DNA of 64,000 nt. It comes from Burkholderiaceae bacterium. Its GTDB lineage: Bacteria; Pseudomonadota; Gammaproteobacteria; Burkholderiales; Burkholderiaceae_E. The notes under the pieces were generated by a model, which searched no databases, was not told the origin of the DNA, and saw only the letters and a program-made list of their open reading frames with translations. The position numbers and the translations under genes were made by a program. Where the stretch lies: assembly GCA_024637155.1 (NCBI GenBank), contig JAGXFR010000041.1:62001-126000 (forward strand), given 5' to 3'. Positions 7,758-16,571 of this stretch are shown here, in pieces (within the stretch, counting starts at the first letter, position 1; every line of letters starts with the position of its first letter).

Positions 7758-9657
7758 CGCGTTCCTCCACAACATCGCGCACCTCGCCGAATCGTCGCAG
7801 CAACTCCTTACGGGTGAGCCAGTAAATGGTCGGGTCCGGCCGGGCTGAAGCGCGCGTTTCCTCGGCGGGCGCGAACGCCCACACCAGCAGGTGCAGGTAG
7901 GCGGCGATCAGGCGTTTCCTGGGCCCCTCCGGGAACGGCTCCGTGATGAAGCCGATGCGCCGGCCATGGGGCGGCAGCCAGCTCACCGCGTGGTAGACCG
8001 CCAAGTCCGAAAACAGCGGATCCCGGCGTGCCTGGTTCGCCAGGACCTGCATGGACTCGAGCATGAGCCGCTTGAAGCGCAACGCCGCGCGTCGGGCAGT
8101 GTCGGCTGCGATTCGGGGGAAACGGGCGTTGTTGAAGTGCAGTGTGCCGACGAAATCCCCGGGGGCCAACCGGGTGCCGTCGGCGAACTCCCGTGCCGGG
8201 CCGCGATAGGGGGAGCGTCCCACGTAGAGCACCTCTCCCACCGGCTGCAACCGATGCCGCTGGTGGTACCGCTCGTCCACCCTACGCAGGCAGCTTTGCG
8301 TGATTCGCCGCACCCCGTCCATCAGGGTAGGCGCCGCCTCGCCTTGGCTGCGCGATGGCACGACCGCCAGGGCAAGTTCCGCGATCCGCGAGGCGGCGTC
8401 GCGCTGGCCCAGAGTCCACGCACGATCCTGGATTCGGGCCAGTTCGTCAGGATTCCCGAGCAGGGATTCGACCCTTGCCGCCAACTCGTCCTCGGGCACC
8501 AGGCCGCCGACGCCGTGCTGCTCGAGGAAACGAACGTTGAAGCCTTCCTGGCCGCGCAAGGAGCGCGTCGCCAACAGCGGCCGGCCGCATGCCAGCGCCT
8601 CGGCCACCGTCAGTCCGCCGGGTTTGCCGACCACGACATCGGCGGCACGGATGAAGACCTCCATCCGCTCGGTCCAGTCCCAAACGCTGAGTCGTCCCGG
8701 GTACCGGGCAACCAGCGGAGCGAGCGCACCGCACGCGGATGCATTGTGACCTGCCACGACGAGCACCTGCACACGAGCCGTGTCGGCAAGAAGACGTGCA
8801 GCGACCGCCTCCACTCCCAGGCCCAGACCACCGCCCGGTACGAGCACCACCGGAGCGTCCATCCTGAGGCCAAGCTCCAGCCGCGCCTGCCCGACGCCGG
8901 GCGGATTGCGGAAGCCGGGCATCAGCGGAATCCCGGTCACGAATACCCGCGCGGGGTCGATGGCCACGCCCGGCAAACCGGCGATCGCGTCGTGGGCGAT
9001 GCAATAGCCGTCGATCCCCGGCTGAATCCAGGAGTCGTGCACACCGAAATCGGTCAGCACACCGAACAACGGTGCCTTGAACCTACGGCGCTCTTTCACG
9101 AAGGAGAGCAGAGCCGCCGGACTCATCTGCGTGGCGATGACCACATCGGGGGTGAAGGCCCGCAGGCGCGCTTCCAGGCGTCGTGCGAGCCGCGCCCAGC
9201 CCCACTTGATCAGTGCGCTACGCCCCGGCACACCGTTTCCCGAACTCCTTGGTGCATGCTTGGGAAGCACAGCGCAAAGCAAGCGAAACAGCACTCGGTC
9301 CAGCGCCGAACGGCCGCCGACCGGTGCAAGCCACCCGGCCTGCGCGGCGGTGGCCGCGAGCAGTTCCAGACCCTCGACCAGAGCGGGCGGTGGTGCCTGA
9401 CTGCCCTCCAGGATTCCGCGCCAGATGCGTTGATCGAGCTGATAGATCCGGTCGTACAGTTCGGGGCGCTCCTGCACCAGCCGCAGATAGGTCTGGCGGA
9501 TGGTTTGTGCGACGCCTGGGTCCATCAAAGACCAGAAATCGATGGTCTGCACGATCGGGGGAGGCGAGCGCTCCAGCAGTGCCGCCTCGAGCGCCTGTGC
9601 GGCACGCAGATGACCCGAGCCCAGGGAGGAAGTCATCAACCATATGCGCGTGCTCAT
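7720..9657 (-). CDS. GT28/MGDG-synthase-like glycosyltransferase with C-terminal YkoP-like domain
   Basis: A 645-residue protein. The N-terminal half is a GT-B glycosyltransferase like MGDG synthase/MurG: it opens with a GSGHLRAAQAL motif, has a VLTDFGVHDSWIQPGIDGYC acceptor-side segment, and the donor-binding GKPGGLTVAEALACGRPLL near residues 350-370. The last 190 residues (RLQPVGEVLYVG, PGDFVGTLHFNN) look like the YkoP-type domain otherwise found beside NodB deacetylases. It probably glycosylates a lipid or polymer that the overlapping deacetylase then trims (inference). The start overlaps the DUF502 stop by 4 nt (ATGA). The fusion assignment is from memory of Bacillus YkoN/YkoP-type proteins. 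Confidence 0.8.
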   Translation of the reverse strand: MSTRIWLMTSSLGSGHLRAAQALEAALLERSPPPIVQTIDFWSLMDPGVAQTIRQTYLRLVQERPELYDRIYQLDQRIWRGILEGSQAPPPALVEGLELLAATAAQAGWLAPVGGRSALDRVLFRLLCAVLPKHAPRSSGNGVPGRSALIKWGWARLARRLEARLRAFTPDVVIATQMSPAALLSFVKERRRFKAPLFGVLTDFGVHDSWIQPGIDGYCIAHDAIAGLPGVAIDPARVFVTGIPLMPGFRNPPGVGQARLELGLRMDAPVVLVPGGGLGLGVEAVAARLLADTARVQVLVVAGHNASACGALAPLVARYPGRLSVWDWTERMEVFIRAADVVVGKPGGLTVAEALACGRPLLATRSLRGQEGFNVRFLEQHGVGGLVPEDELAARVESLLGNPDELARIQDRAWTLGQRDAASRIAELALAVVPSRSQGEAAPTLMDGVRRITQSCLRRVDERYHQRHRLQPVGEVLYVGRSPYRGPAREFADGTRLAPGDFVGTLHFNNARFPRIAADTARRAALRFKRLMLESMQVLANQARRDPLFSDLAVYHAVSWLPPHGRRIGFITEPFPEGPRKRLIAAYLHLLVWAFAPAEETRASARPDPTIYWLTRKELLRRFGEVRDVVEERDGESAAPVRAAS

Positions 9658-10280
9658 GGGGCATCCGGCGCTGCGGGAGTCTGGGTCGATCTCACGCTGC
9701 CGGTCATCCCGGCGGTGAGGATGAAGCGCATGGCGTCTTCCATGCTCATGTTCAGGGGTCGTACGGCACTACGCGGCGTCAGGACGGCATAGCCACCGAT
9801 CATGTAACTCATGGGGAAGTAAACCAGCACGCTGTCGTGTCGGCCGAATTCCTCAGGCAGGCGGTCCGGGCCGGTCTGCGTGACAAAACCGATCAATTGC
9901 ATGCCGGTCTCCCCGAGCGTGACCGCCACCACCTGCTCGAATTCCTTCTTCTTGTCAGGCGAGAAATAATCCATCAGATCACGGAGCGACAGATACACCG
10001 ATTTGATCAACGGCAGGCGATAGAGAATCCGCTCGCCCCAGGCGAGCAGGCGCCGCGCCAAAAAGGTGCGCATCAGCAGTCCGACCGAAAAGGCCAACAC
10101 CAGACCGGTGGCCACACCCATCCCTGGCAGATACCACTCCTCCGGCATCGCAGAGCGAACCACATTGGCCAGCAAGGACTCCGTCGATACCACCAGCCAT
10201 AGAAGCAGGTAAAGCGTCAGCGCCACCGGCAGGATTGTGATCAGGCCGACAAGCGTGTATCTGCCGATTGATTTCAACAT
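9654..10280 (-). CDS. DUF502 family membrane protein
   Basis: A 208-residue inner-membrane protein with two strong N-terminal membrane segments (about residues 7-30 and 50-70) followed by the DUF502 core: LYRLPLIKSVYLSLRDL, then FGRHDSVLVYFPMSYMIGGY. The family's function is unknown, though its genes often sit with envelope genes. The start at 10280 fits the conserved MLKSIGRYTLVGL beginning. It is translationally coupled to the glycosyltransferase by an ATGA overlap, supporting an envelope-glycan role for this operon. Confidence 0.85.
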   Translation of the reverse strand: MLKSIGRYTLVGLITILPVALTLYLLLWLVVSTESLLANVVRSAMPEEWYLPGMGVATGLVLAFSVGLLMRTFLARRLLAWGERILYRLPLIKSVYLSLRDLMDYFSPDKKKEFEQVVAVTLGETGMQLIGFVTQTGPDRLPEEFGRHDSVLVYFPMSYMIGGYAVLTPRSAVRPLNMSMEDAMRFILTAGMTGSVRSTQTPAAPDAP

Positions 10281-10339
10281 CTCAGTTCCTTGGCCAAGAA
10301 TCGCAGTGACTCGAACGCGCTGCGCACGGTGATGCGCGC

Positions 10340-10861
10340 TCATCGTACATCCGACGCCTCGGGGCGATTGTCCCGCTCGCTGAGCAATGCGTCCAGCGCG
10401 CGCAACATGTGCCAGATATCGGGCAGCACCTGGCTGACGAACTGCCAGGTGAGCACCCGGCCCAGGCTCAGATCCACGTGGCCGAGGATCCGGTTGATGA
10501 TCCACACCCTCGCCTTTCCCTCCGGCGCGGCGCGCGCCAGCGCCAGGCTTTCCGGGTAGGGGATGAGATTGTCGTTACGGCCGTGCACCAGGAGCAGGCG
10601 CGCCTTCAGCCGCCCGAGATCCTTGTTGTGCAGGGACAGGGCGTCAAGGTCGGCGAGCATGGCGGGCGGCAGCCCGGCGAACAGCACCGGGAAGCGCGCC
10701 GGGTCCGGATTGACGGCCACGTCATACACGGCTTTGCCTTCCCGGCTCGAGCCGGCGACCAGGTCCGCCAGCACGAGCAAGCCCTCGTAGTGGCGCGCGC
10801 ACCCGGCCAAGAGCAGCAAGGCGAGCGCGACGATCAGCACGTTCCGGATGGAGAAGCTCAT
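10340..10861 (-). CDS. lipoprotein, internally deleted alpha/beta hydrolase
   Basis: A 173-residue predicted lipoprotein: an N-terminal hydrophobic segment ends in the lipobox LLAGC, followed by RHYEGLLVLADL, as in full-length alpha/beta-hydrolase lipoproteins of this context. The C-terminal half (LLLVHGRNDNLIPYPES, ILGHVDL) carries the Asp and His of a hydrolase triad. The middle with the GxSxG nucleophile elbow is missing, the frame passing directly from about residue 37 to the downstream half. It is therefore probably inactive as a hydrolase although the frame is intact. The start ATG at 10861 is preceded by GGGAGG and overlaps the upstream gene's stop by 4 nt. Confidence 0.65.
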   Translation of the reverse strand: MSFSIRNVLIVALALLLLAGCARHYEGLLVLADLVAGSSREGKAVYDVAVNPDPARFPVLFAGLPPAMLADLDALSLHNKDLGRLKARLLLVHGRNDNLIPYPESLALARAAPEGKARVWIINRILGHVDLSLGRVLTWQFVSQVLPDIWHMLRALDALLSERDNRPEASDVR

Positions 10862-11103
10862 GAAGCGCCTCCCGCGGCGCGGCATTCGGAGCAGCAGTCG
10901 ATTTCAATGCCTTGCTTGACTGTGCCCCGCCTGCGCCACCACTTCTCCAGACCGACCACCAGCAGGATGACGGCGCTGGCAAGGACGTCACCGGAAGCGA
11001 GCGCCGGGGACGCCAAGATCGGGTGCATGAACGGGGCGTAGACAAACAGCGCATGCAGCACGAAGGTGGGCGTGCGCGGCTCGGTGATGACTTGGGCTTT
11101 CAC
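10858..11103 (-). CDS. small membrane protein, unknown
   Basis: An 81-residue frame with a GTG start at 11103 (or ATG at 11028). It has one membrane segment (VLASAVILLVVGLEKWW) and a basic, cysteine-containing tail. I do not recognise it. Its stop overlaps the lipoprotein start by 4 nt, the main argument that it is expressed as the first gene of the DUF502/glycosyltransferase operon. No good ribosome site precedes either start. Confidence 0.4.
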   Translation of the reverse strand: MKAQVITEPRTPTFVLHALFVYAPFMHPILASPALASGDVLASAVILLVVGLEKWWRRRGTVKQGIEIDCCSECRAAGGAS

Positions 11104-11373
11104 TTGGAGATGGCCAAGGTGGGGGAGTCAAGACAGGGAGAGTCTGGACTTGCCTGTGCATCAAGAAAATCCGATTATTGTGTGGTCTTTGTTCGTTACA
11201 AACGGATAGTAGGTGTACGGCAGAACCGGCTTCGTGTCGTCGGCAACTTCGACGACACGGCGCCGATGAGAACTTTCGGCAAGGCTGGCACTGGCGTTTC
11301 CGCCACGCCAGAGATCCCGACCGAAGTTGGTTTATGCTCCGCCCGGACACCCACTCCGATCCGACCGCTCGAA

Positions 11374-12051
11374 ATGACCACGACGACGAACCCGACGATG
11401 CGCACCCTGGCCGCCACCGACCTGACGCCCGGAGAGATGTACCTGCTGCTGCGCGACGCGGTCGTGCCGCGCCCGATTGCGTGGGTCTCCACCGTCGACG
11501 GCGAAGGTCGCTGCAACCTCGCACCGTACAGCTTCTTCAACGTCTGCAGCAACGAACCGCCGGTGCTCGGATTTGCCGTCGGCCCGCGCGGCCGTGATCC
11601 CGCAACCGGGGCGCTCGTCGAGAAGGACACGCTCGCCAACATTCGCGCGACGCGAGAGCTGGTCGTCAACATCGTTCCCGAGGCGCTGCTCGTACCAATG
11701 GTGAAGACCTCGACCAGCCTTGCCCCGGGGGAGGACGAGTTCGCCTTCGCGGGCCTGGCTTCTGCGCCCTGCGATATCGTGCGCGCGCCGCGCGTGATCG
11801 GCGCACCGGTGGCCTTCGAGTGCGAGCTCTACGAGATCATCGTGATCGGCAACCACCACTGGGTGATGGGGGAGATCGTGCGCGTGCACCTCGACGAGCG
11901 CATCTACGTGGGCCATTACAAGGGGCTCGATCATCGCGTCGATCCGTTGCGGGTCGAATCGCTGCGTCCGGTGGGTCGGCTCGGCCGTGCGTACTACACG
12001 CGTCTGCGCGACCTCGAGACGGTTCTGCGCACGGACGGACCGAACGACTGA
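11374..12051 (+). CDS. flavin reductase-like (FMN split-barrel) protein
   Basis: A 225-residue soluble protein of the flavin reductase-like/DIM6 family. The signatures are VPRPIAWVSTVD at about residue 34, the LAPYSFFNVCSNEPP segment, and DTLANIRATRELVVN. Such proteins bind FMN and reduce flavins or act as small oxidoreductases, often feeding reduced flavin to an oxygenase; no partner is adjacent. ATG 11374 and ATG 11398 are both possible starts with poor ribosome sites. The 270 bp upstream appear non-coding. It converges on the marR-type gene. Confidence 0.8.
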   Translation: MTTTTNPTMRTLAATDLTPGEMYLLLRDAVVPRPIAWVSTVDGEGRCNLAPYSFFNVCSNEPPVLGFAVGPRGRDPATGALVEKDTLANIRATRELVVNIVPEALLVPMVKTSTSLAPGEDEFAFAGLASAPCDIVRAPRVIGAPVAFECELYEIIVIGNHHWVMGEIVRVHLDERIYVGHYKGLDHRVDPLRVESLRPVGRLGRAYYTRLRDLETVLRTDGPND

Positions 12052-12087
12052 GGCCGCCAGTGCGCGGGCGCGGCACCACCTGCGGCG

Positions 12088-12552
12088 CTAGCGATGTTCG
12101 GGAAAGATCCGCCCCAGCAACTCGATCAGCGTCGCGCGTTCGCGCGCCGAGAGCCCGGCCGCGAGCCGCTCCTCATGCCCGGCCACCAGGGGACGCAGCC
12201 GCGCGAGCAATGCTGCGCCGGCCGCCGTGAGTTCGAGCGCATTGGAGCGCCGATCGGCCGCAACGACCCGCCGCTCCACGAGTCCCCGCGATTCCAGCTT
12301 GTCGATCACCGACACCACGCTCGAGCGATCCAGCTGAACCGCGCGGGCCAGCTGCGTCTGCTTGAGTCCCGGGTTCGTCGCGATCACTTCCAGCACCCCG
12401 TAGAGCCCCGGCGTGATTTCGAAGGAGCCCAGCGTCGCGTTGAAATCGCGAAAGATCGCGATCTGCGTCAGGCGCAGCTGGTAACCGACGAGCTCCGGAA
12501 GATCGCCCATGCGAATCCGGGTCGGTGCCTGCTTGCGTGTCTTCTGATCCAT
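12088..12552 (-). CDS. MarR family transcriptional regulator
   Basis: A 154-residue winged-helix repressor. The helix-turn-helix core is LKQTQLARAVQLDRSSVVSVIDKLESRGLVER (residues about 63-94), with the wing RRVVAADRRSN. MarR proteins repress catabolic or efflux genes and respond to small aromatic ligands. It is divergent from dctP, 163 bp away, so control of the TRAP transporter operon is the natural guess, though no operator repeat stands out. Confidence 0.85.
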   Translation of the reverse strand: MDQKTRKQAPTRIRMGDLPELVGYQLRLTQIAIFRDFNATLGSFEITPGLYGVLEVIATNPGLKQTQLARAVQLDRSSVVSVIDKLESRGLVERRVVAADRRSNALELTAAGAALLARLRPLVAGHEERLAAGLSARERATLIELLGRIFPEHR

Positions 12553-12715
12553 CCCGTCCGCTGCGCGCTCATACCGGCAGGGCCGGCGTGGAGCGATGGT
12601 ACACCGGGGCCAGGTTTGACTCCCCCGATGCGCTCCCGTAGCCTTGCACCACGACCCCCGGGAGGCGATTGCGCTGCGCCGCGAGGAGTCGACTCAAACC
12701 ACAGGAGACGACAAC

Positions 12716-13771
12716 ATGAATCGAGCAGATTGGTTCCGATTGGGACGCGGAATTCTGGCCATCGCCGCGACCGTCGCCGGATCCGGCGCATGGGCGCAGG
12801 AGGTGATCACGCTCAAGGTGGCCCACTTCCTGCCTACCGGCTCGACGGCTCATGCGAAGTTCATCGTGCCGTGGTGCGACAAGGTTGCCCGCGAGTCGGC
12901 CAATCGGCTCAAGTGCCAGATCTACCCGGCGATGCAGCTCGGCGGTGCCCCGCCGCAGCTCTTCGACCAGGCGCGCGACGGCGTTGCCGACATCGTCTGG
13001 ACCCTGCCCGGCTACAGTGCCGGCCGCTTCCCCGCGGTCGAGGTCTTTGAACTCCCCTTCATGACCAACAGCGCGCAGGGCTCGAGCCGCGCGCTCTGGG
13101 AGTACGTGCAGGCCAACAATCTGGCGAAAACCGAGTTCAAGGACGTCCACCCGATTCTCTTTCACGTCCATGACGAGGGCTATCTGCATCTGAACGGCAA
13201 GCCGATTCGCGTGCTCGCCGACTTCCGCGGCCTGAAGCTGCGCGCCCCCACGCGCCAGACCAACAAGTTTCTCGCGGCACTCGGCGCGACGCCGGTGGGC
13301 ATGCCGGTGCCGGCGGTGTCCGAGGCGCTCTCCAAGGGCGTCATCGACGGGGCGATGCTGCCCTGGGAAGTGGTGCCGGCGGTCAAGGTCCAGGAACTTG
13401 TCAAGTTCCATACGGAAACCGATCCGAAGTTCCCTGCCCTCTACACGTCGGCGTTCATTTTCGCGATGAACAAGGCCCGCTATGACAGCCTGCCCGCGGA
13501 CCTCAAAAAAGTGATCGACGCCAACGGCGGCGCCGAGGCGTCGGCCTGGGTTGGCAAGGTGTGGGACGAATCCGCGGTGGGCGCGCGCAAGCTCGCCGAG
13601 GCACGCGGCAACCAGTTCAACATGGTTCCCGCTGCCGAACTCGCGAACTGGCAGAAAGCCGGCGAGCCGGTCACGGCCTCGTGGATCGCCGAGGTGAATT
13701 CCAAGGGTTTCGACGGCAACGCCCTGCTCAAGAGCGCGCTGGAGATGATCCGCAAGTACGACCCGCAGTAA
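12716..13771 (+). CDS. dctP: TRAP transporter substrate-binding protein (DctP family)
   Basis: A 351-residue periplasmic solute receptor. The signal peptide ends near GSGAWAQ (about residue 27); the mature protein begins EVITLKVAHFLPTGSTAH, followed by the DctP motifs LKLRAPTR and a conserved arginine region that salt-bridges a carboxylate ligand. ACAGGAGA provides a good ribosome site for ATG 12716. It is the first gene of a dctP-Q-M operon. The ligand is probably a carboxylic acid, but which one cannot be read from sequence. Confidence 0.9.
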   Translation: MNRADWFRLGRGILAIAATVAGSGAWAQEVITLKVAHFLPTGSTAHAKFIVPWCDKVARESANRLKCQIYPAMQLGGAPPQLFDQARDGVADIVWTLPGYSAGRFPAVEVFELPFMTNSAQGSSRALWEYVQANNLAKTEFKDVHPILFHVHDEGYLHLNGKPIRVLADFRGLKLRAPTRQTNKFLAALGATPVGMPVPAVSEALSKGVIDGAMLPWEVVPAVKVQELVKFHTETDPKFPALYTSAFIFAMNKARYDSLPADLKKVIDANGGAEASAWVGKVWDESAVGARKLAEARGNQFNMVPAAELANWQKAGEPVTASWIAEVNSKGFDGNALLKSALEMIRKYDPQ

Positions 13772-13832
13772 GCGCTGAATCCCGCGGCGGCGCAACCGCG
13801 TCCGCCGCGGCCCCCTCCGGGAGAGTCGATTC

Positions 13833-14354
13833 GTGTCGGAACCACGCGATGAGGACGCGTTTGCGCCAACCGACCCGCTGGGTCGAGTGGTCCTCGCGAC
13901 ATGCAAGGCGTTCGCGCTCGGCGGCGGTCTCGTGCTCGTCGCGATCGCGGTGATGTCCGGAGCCAGCATCGCCAGCCGCTGGCTTGCCGGCCGCGCGCTG
14001 GTGGGCGACTTCGAGCTGGTGCAGATCGGCTGCGCGATCGCGGTGTCGGCCTCCCTGCCCTACTGCCAGATGCGCCGCGGCCATGTGATCGTCGATTTCT
14101 TCACGGTCGGTTTCGCGCGGCGCGTACGCGCCCGATTCGATGCGTTCGGCGCGCTGCTGCTCGCGGCCTGTGCGGCGCTGATTGCCTGGCGCATGACTTT
14201 CGGGATGCTCAACGCCTACGCGAGCGGAGAAAGTTCGATGCTGCTCGCCGTGCCGATCTGGACCGCCTACGTCGCGATCGTGCCCTCGTTCGCGCTGCTT
14301 GCAATCGCGGCGTGCTACACGGCGTGGTCCGACTTGCGCGGGCAACTCCGATGA
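13833..14354 (+). CDS. dctQ: TRAP transporter small permease (DctQ family)
   Basis: A 173-residue membrane protein with four hydrophobic segments and the DctQ-type ELVQIGCAIAV and MRRGHVIVDFF motifs. Translation starts at a GTG (13833) nine bases after GGGAGAG. It forms the small membrane subunit that pairs with DctM for sodium-driven uptake. Its stop overlaps the dctM start (ATGA). Confidence 0.85.
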   Translation: MSEPRDEDAFAPTDPLGRVVLATCKAFALGGGLVLVAIAVMSGASIASRWLAGRALVGDFELVQIGCAIAVSASLPYCQMRRGHVIVDFFTVGFARRVRARFDAFGALLLAACAALIAWRMTFGMLNAYASGESSMLLAVPIWTAYVAIVPSFALLAIAACYTAWSDLRGQLR

Positions 14355-15670
14355 GCGGCACCGCGATCGGCGCCTCGTTTTTCGTCCTGCTCATCGCCCT
14401 GCTGGCACTGCGCATCCCGATCGCGATCGCGATGCTCGTCACCGGGATCGCCGGCTACGTCACGATGGCCGGCTGGAGCCCGCTGCTGAGCTACCTGCAG
14501 ACCGCCGCCTACGCCCGCTACTCGGTCTACGACCTGTCGGTTGCGCCGCTGTTCCTGCTGATGGGCAACTTCGCCTCGCGCGGGGGCTTGTCGCGGGCCT
14601 TGTTCGCCGCTGCGCAGTCGGTGATCGGACACTACCGTGGCGGGGTCGCGATGGCCGCGATTGGGGCCTGCGCAGGTTTCGGGGCGATCTGCGGCTCCTC
14701 GCTCGCCACCGCCGCGACGATGGGTCAGGTCGCGCTGCCTGAACTGCGGCGCTACAACTACGCGCCGGGCCTGGCGACGGCAACGCTCGCTGCAGGCGGC
14801 ACGCTGGGCATCCTGATCCCGCCCTCGATCGTGCTGGTGATCTACGCGATCCTTACCGAACAGAACATCGCGAAGCTCTTCGTCGCGGCCTTCATCCCCG
14901 GGATTCTCGCTGCGATCGGCTACATGATCGCAATCGCCGTGGTCGTGCGCCTGCGCCCGGAGTCAGGACCGGCCGGCGAACGCGCCACCTCCCGACAGCG
15001 GTTGCGCGCGCTCGCGGACGTCTGGCCAGCGCTGTTGATCTTCGTCATGGTGATCGGTGGCATTTACGGCGGGGTGTTCACCCCGACCGAGGCGGCCGCG
15101 ATTGGTGCGCTCGCCACCGGTGTCCTCGCCTTCGCGCGCGGGATGCGCACCGCGGGCCTCGTCGAATGCCTCTACGGAACGGCGTCTGCGACCGGGATGA
15201 TCTTCCTGATCCTACTGGGTGCGGACATCCTGAACGTCTTTCTCGCGCTCTCCCAGATGCCTGCCGAACTGGCTGCCTGGGTGAATCAGTCAGGCCTGCC
15301 CCCGCTGGCGGTACTCTTCGCGATCCTCGCCGCCTTCATCGTGCTCGGCTGCGTGATGGACAGCCTCTCGATGATCATGCTGGCGATGCCGATCTTCTTC
15401 CCGATCATCATGGGGCTCGACTTCTGGGGCCTGGCGCCAACCGACAAGGCAATCTGGTTCGGCGTGCTTTCCCTGATGGTCGTCGAGATCGGCCTGATCA
15501 CGCCCCCAGTCGGAATGAACGTCTACATCATCAACGGGCTCGCGCGCGACGTGCCGATGATGGTCACATTCCGGGGGCTGGTTCCGTTCCTCGCCGCAGA
15601 CGCCGTGCGCATTCTGCTGCTCGTCTTCTTCCCGATGATCAGCCTGTTCCTGGTCCGCTTCTGGGGCTGA
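14351..15670 (+). CDS. dctM: TRAP transporter large permease (DctM family)
   Basis: A 439-residue membrane protein with about twelve segments. Diagnostic pieces are GFGAICGSSLATAATMGQVALPEL, the ion-site region GGTLGILIPPS, FTPTEAAAIGA, and LITPPVGMNVYIING. This is the ion-coupled transport subunit of the TRAP system. The last 32 bp overlap the 3' end of the convergent EamA gene. Confidence 0.92.
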   Translation: MSGTAIGASFFVLLIALLALRIPIAIAMLVTGIAGYVTMAGWSPLLSYLQTAAYARYSVYDLSVAPLFLLMGNFASRGGLSRALFAAAQSVIGHYRGGVAMAAIGACAGFGAICGSSLATAATMGQVALPELRRYNYAPGLATATLAAGGTLGILIPPSIVLVIYAILTEQNIAKLFVAAFIPGILAAIGYMIAIAVVVRLRPESGPAGERATSRQRLRALADVWPALLIFVMVIGGIYGGVFTPTEAAAIGALATGVLAFARGMRTAGLVECLYGTASATGMIFLILLGADILNVFLALSQMPAELAAWVNQSGLPPLAVLFAILAAFIVLGCVMDSLSMIMLAMPIFFPIIMGLDFWGLAPTDKAIWFGVLSLMVVEIGLITPPVGMNVYIINGLARDVPMMVTFRGLVPFLAADAVRILLLVFFPMISLFLVRFWG

Positions 15671-16568
15671 CCGGCAGGCGCCGGGCCGGCCGGTTCACCA
15701 GCCGGATGCCGATCGCCACCAGCACCAGCGCCCCGAGCAGCGCGGGCGTCAGGCGCTCGCCCAGCAGCGCGACACCGGCGAGCACGCCGAAGACCGGTGT
15801 CAGGAAGGAGAAAGCGGCCAGTTGCGCCGCCGGGTAGTGGCGCACCAGCCAGAACCACGCGAGGTAGCTGATGAAGGCGACCAGTACGGCCTGATAAACC
15901 AGGCTGGCCAGGATCAGCGGTGTCACGCGCACGATCCCTGACTCGCCGAGCGCCACCGCCACGAGGGGCAGGCCCAGCGCCGAGACGGCGAGCTGGTAGA
16001 AGAGCGTTTTGGTGGCACGCACGCCAGCGAGCCGGCTGGTGCGGATCACCAGGGTCGTACCGCCCCACAGCAGCGCGGCGCCCAGGAACATCGCGTCTCC
16101 GATCCACTCGCGCCCCTTGGGCAGGGTCAGGCTCTCCCCGAAGGCGAGCACGATCCCCGCGAAGGCGCAGGCCAGCCCCGCCCATTGCAGGCGCCGGAGT
16201 CGTTCCCCCGGCAGCAGCAGGTGAGCGCCGAGCGCCACCACGAAGGGGGTCGTATACAGGAAGACGACGCCGCGCGAGGCGTTCGTGTACTCGAGCCCCC
16301 AGTAGATCAGCGCGAACTCGATGGCGAACATCGACCCGGCGAGCAGGCCCGCGGGAAGGGTCCCATCGCGTTCGAAGAGCGGGATGCCGCGCAGCCGCGC
16401 CCAGATCCACACCAGCACGACCGCGCCGGCCGAGCGCAACCCGGCCTGCGCGACGGGCGAGACACCGTCGATGGCAACCTTGATCGCCACCTGCTGCAGC
16501 CCCCACGAGGCGCACAGCAGCACCATCAGGACAATGGCGGTGGCATCGAGATCGGTGCGGCGGGTCAT
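15639..16568 (-). CDS. EamA/DMT-family exporter
   Basis: A 309-residue inner-membrane protein made of two EamA repeats, ten predicted helices in total (CASWGLQQVAIKVA in the first, GAALLWGGTTLVIRTS opening the second). Such proteins export amino acids or other metabolites. The ATG at 16568 lies 3 bp after the ABC permease stop; a TTG immediately before it is also possible. It is probably the last gene of the leuCD-ABC transporter run. It overlaps dctM antisense by 32 bp. Confidence 0.85.
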   Translation of the reverse strand: MTRRTDLDATAIVLMVLLCASWGLQQVAIKVAIDGVSPVAQAGLRSAGAVVLVWIWARLRGIPLFERDGTLPAGLLAGSMFAIEFALIYWGLEYTNASRGVVFLYTTPFVVALGAHLLLPGERLRRLQWAGLACAFAGIVLAFGESLTLPKGREWIGDAMFLGAALLWGGTTLVIRTSRLAGVRATKTLFYQLAVSALGLPLVAVALGESGIVRVTPLILASLVYQAVLVAFISYLAWFWLVRHYPAAQLAAFSFLTPVFGVLAGVALLGERLTPALLGALVLVAIGIRLVNRPARRLPVSPRSGPGTG

Positions 16569-16571
16569 CAA

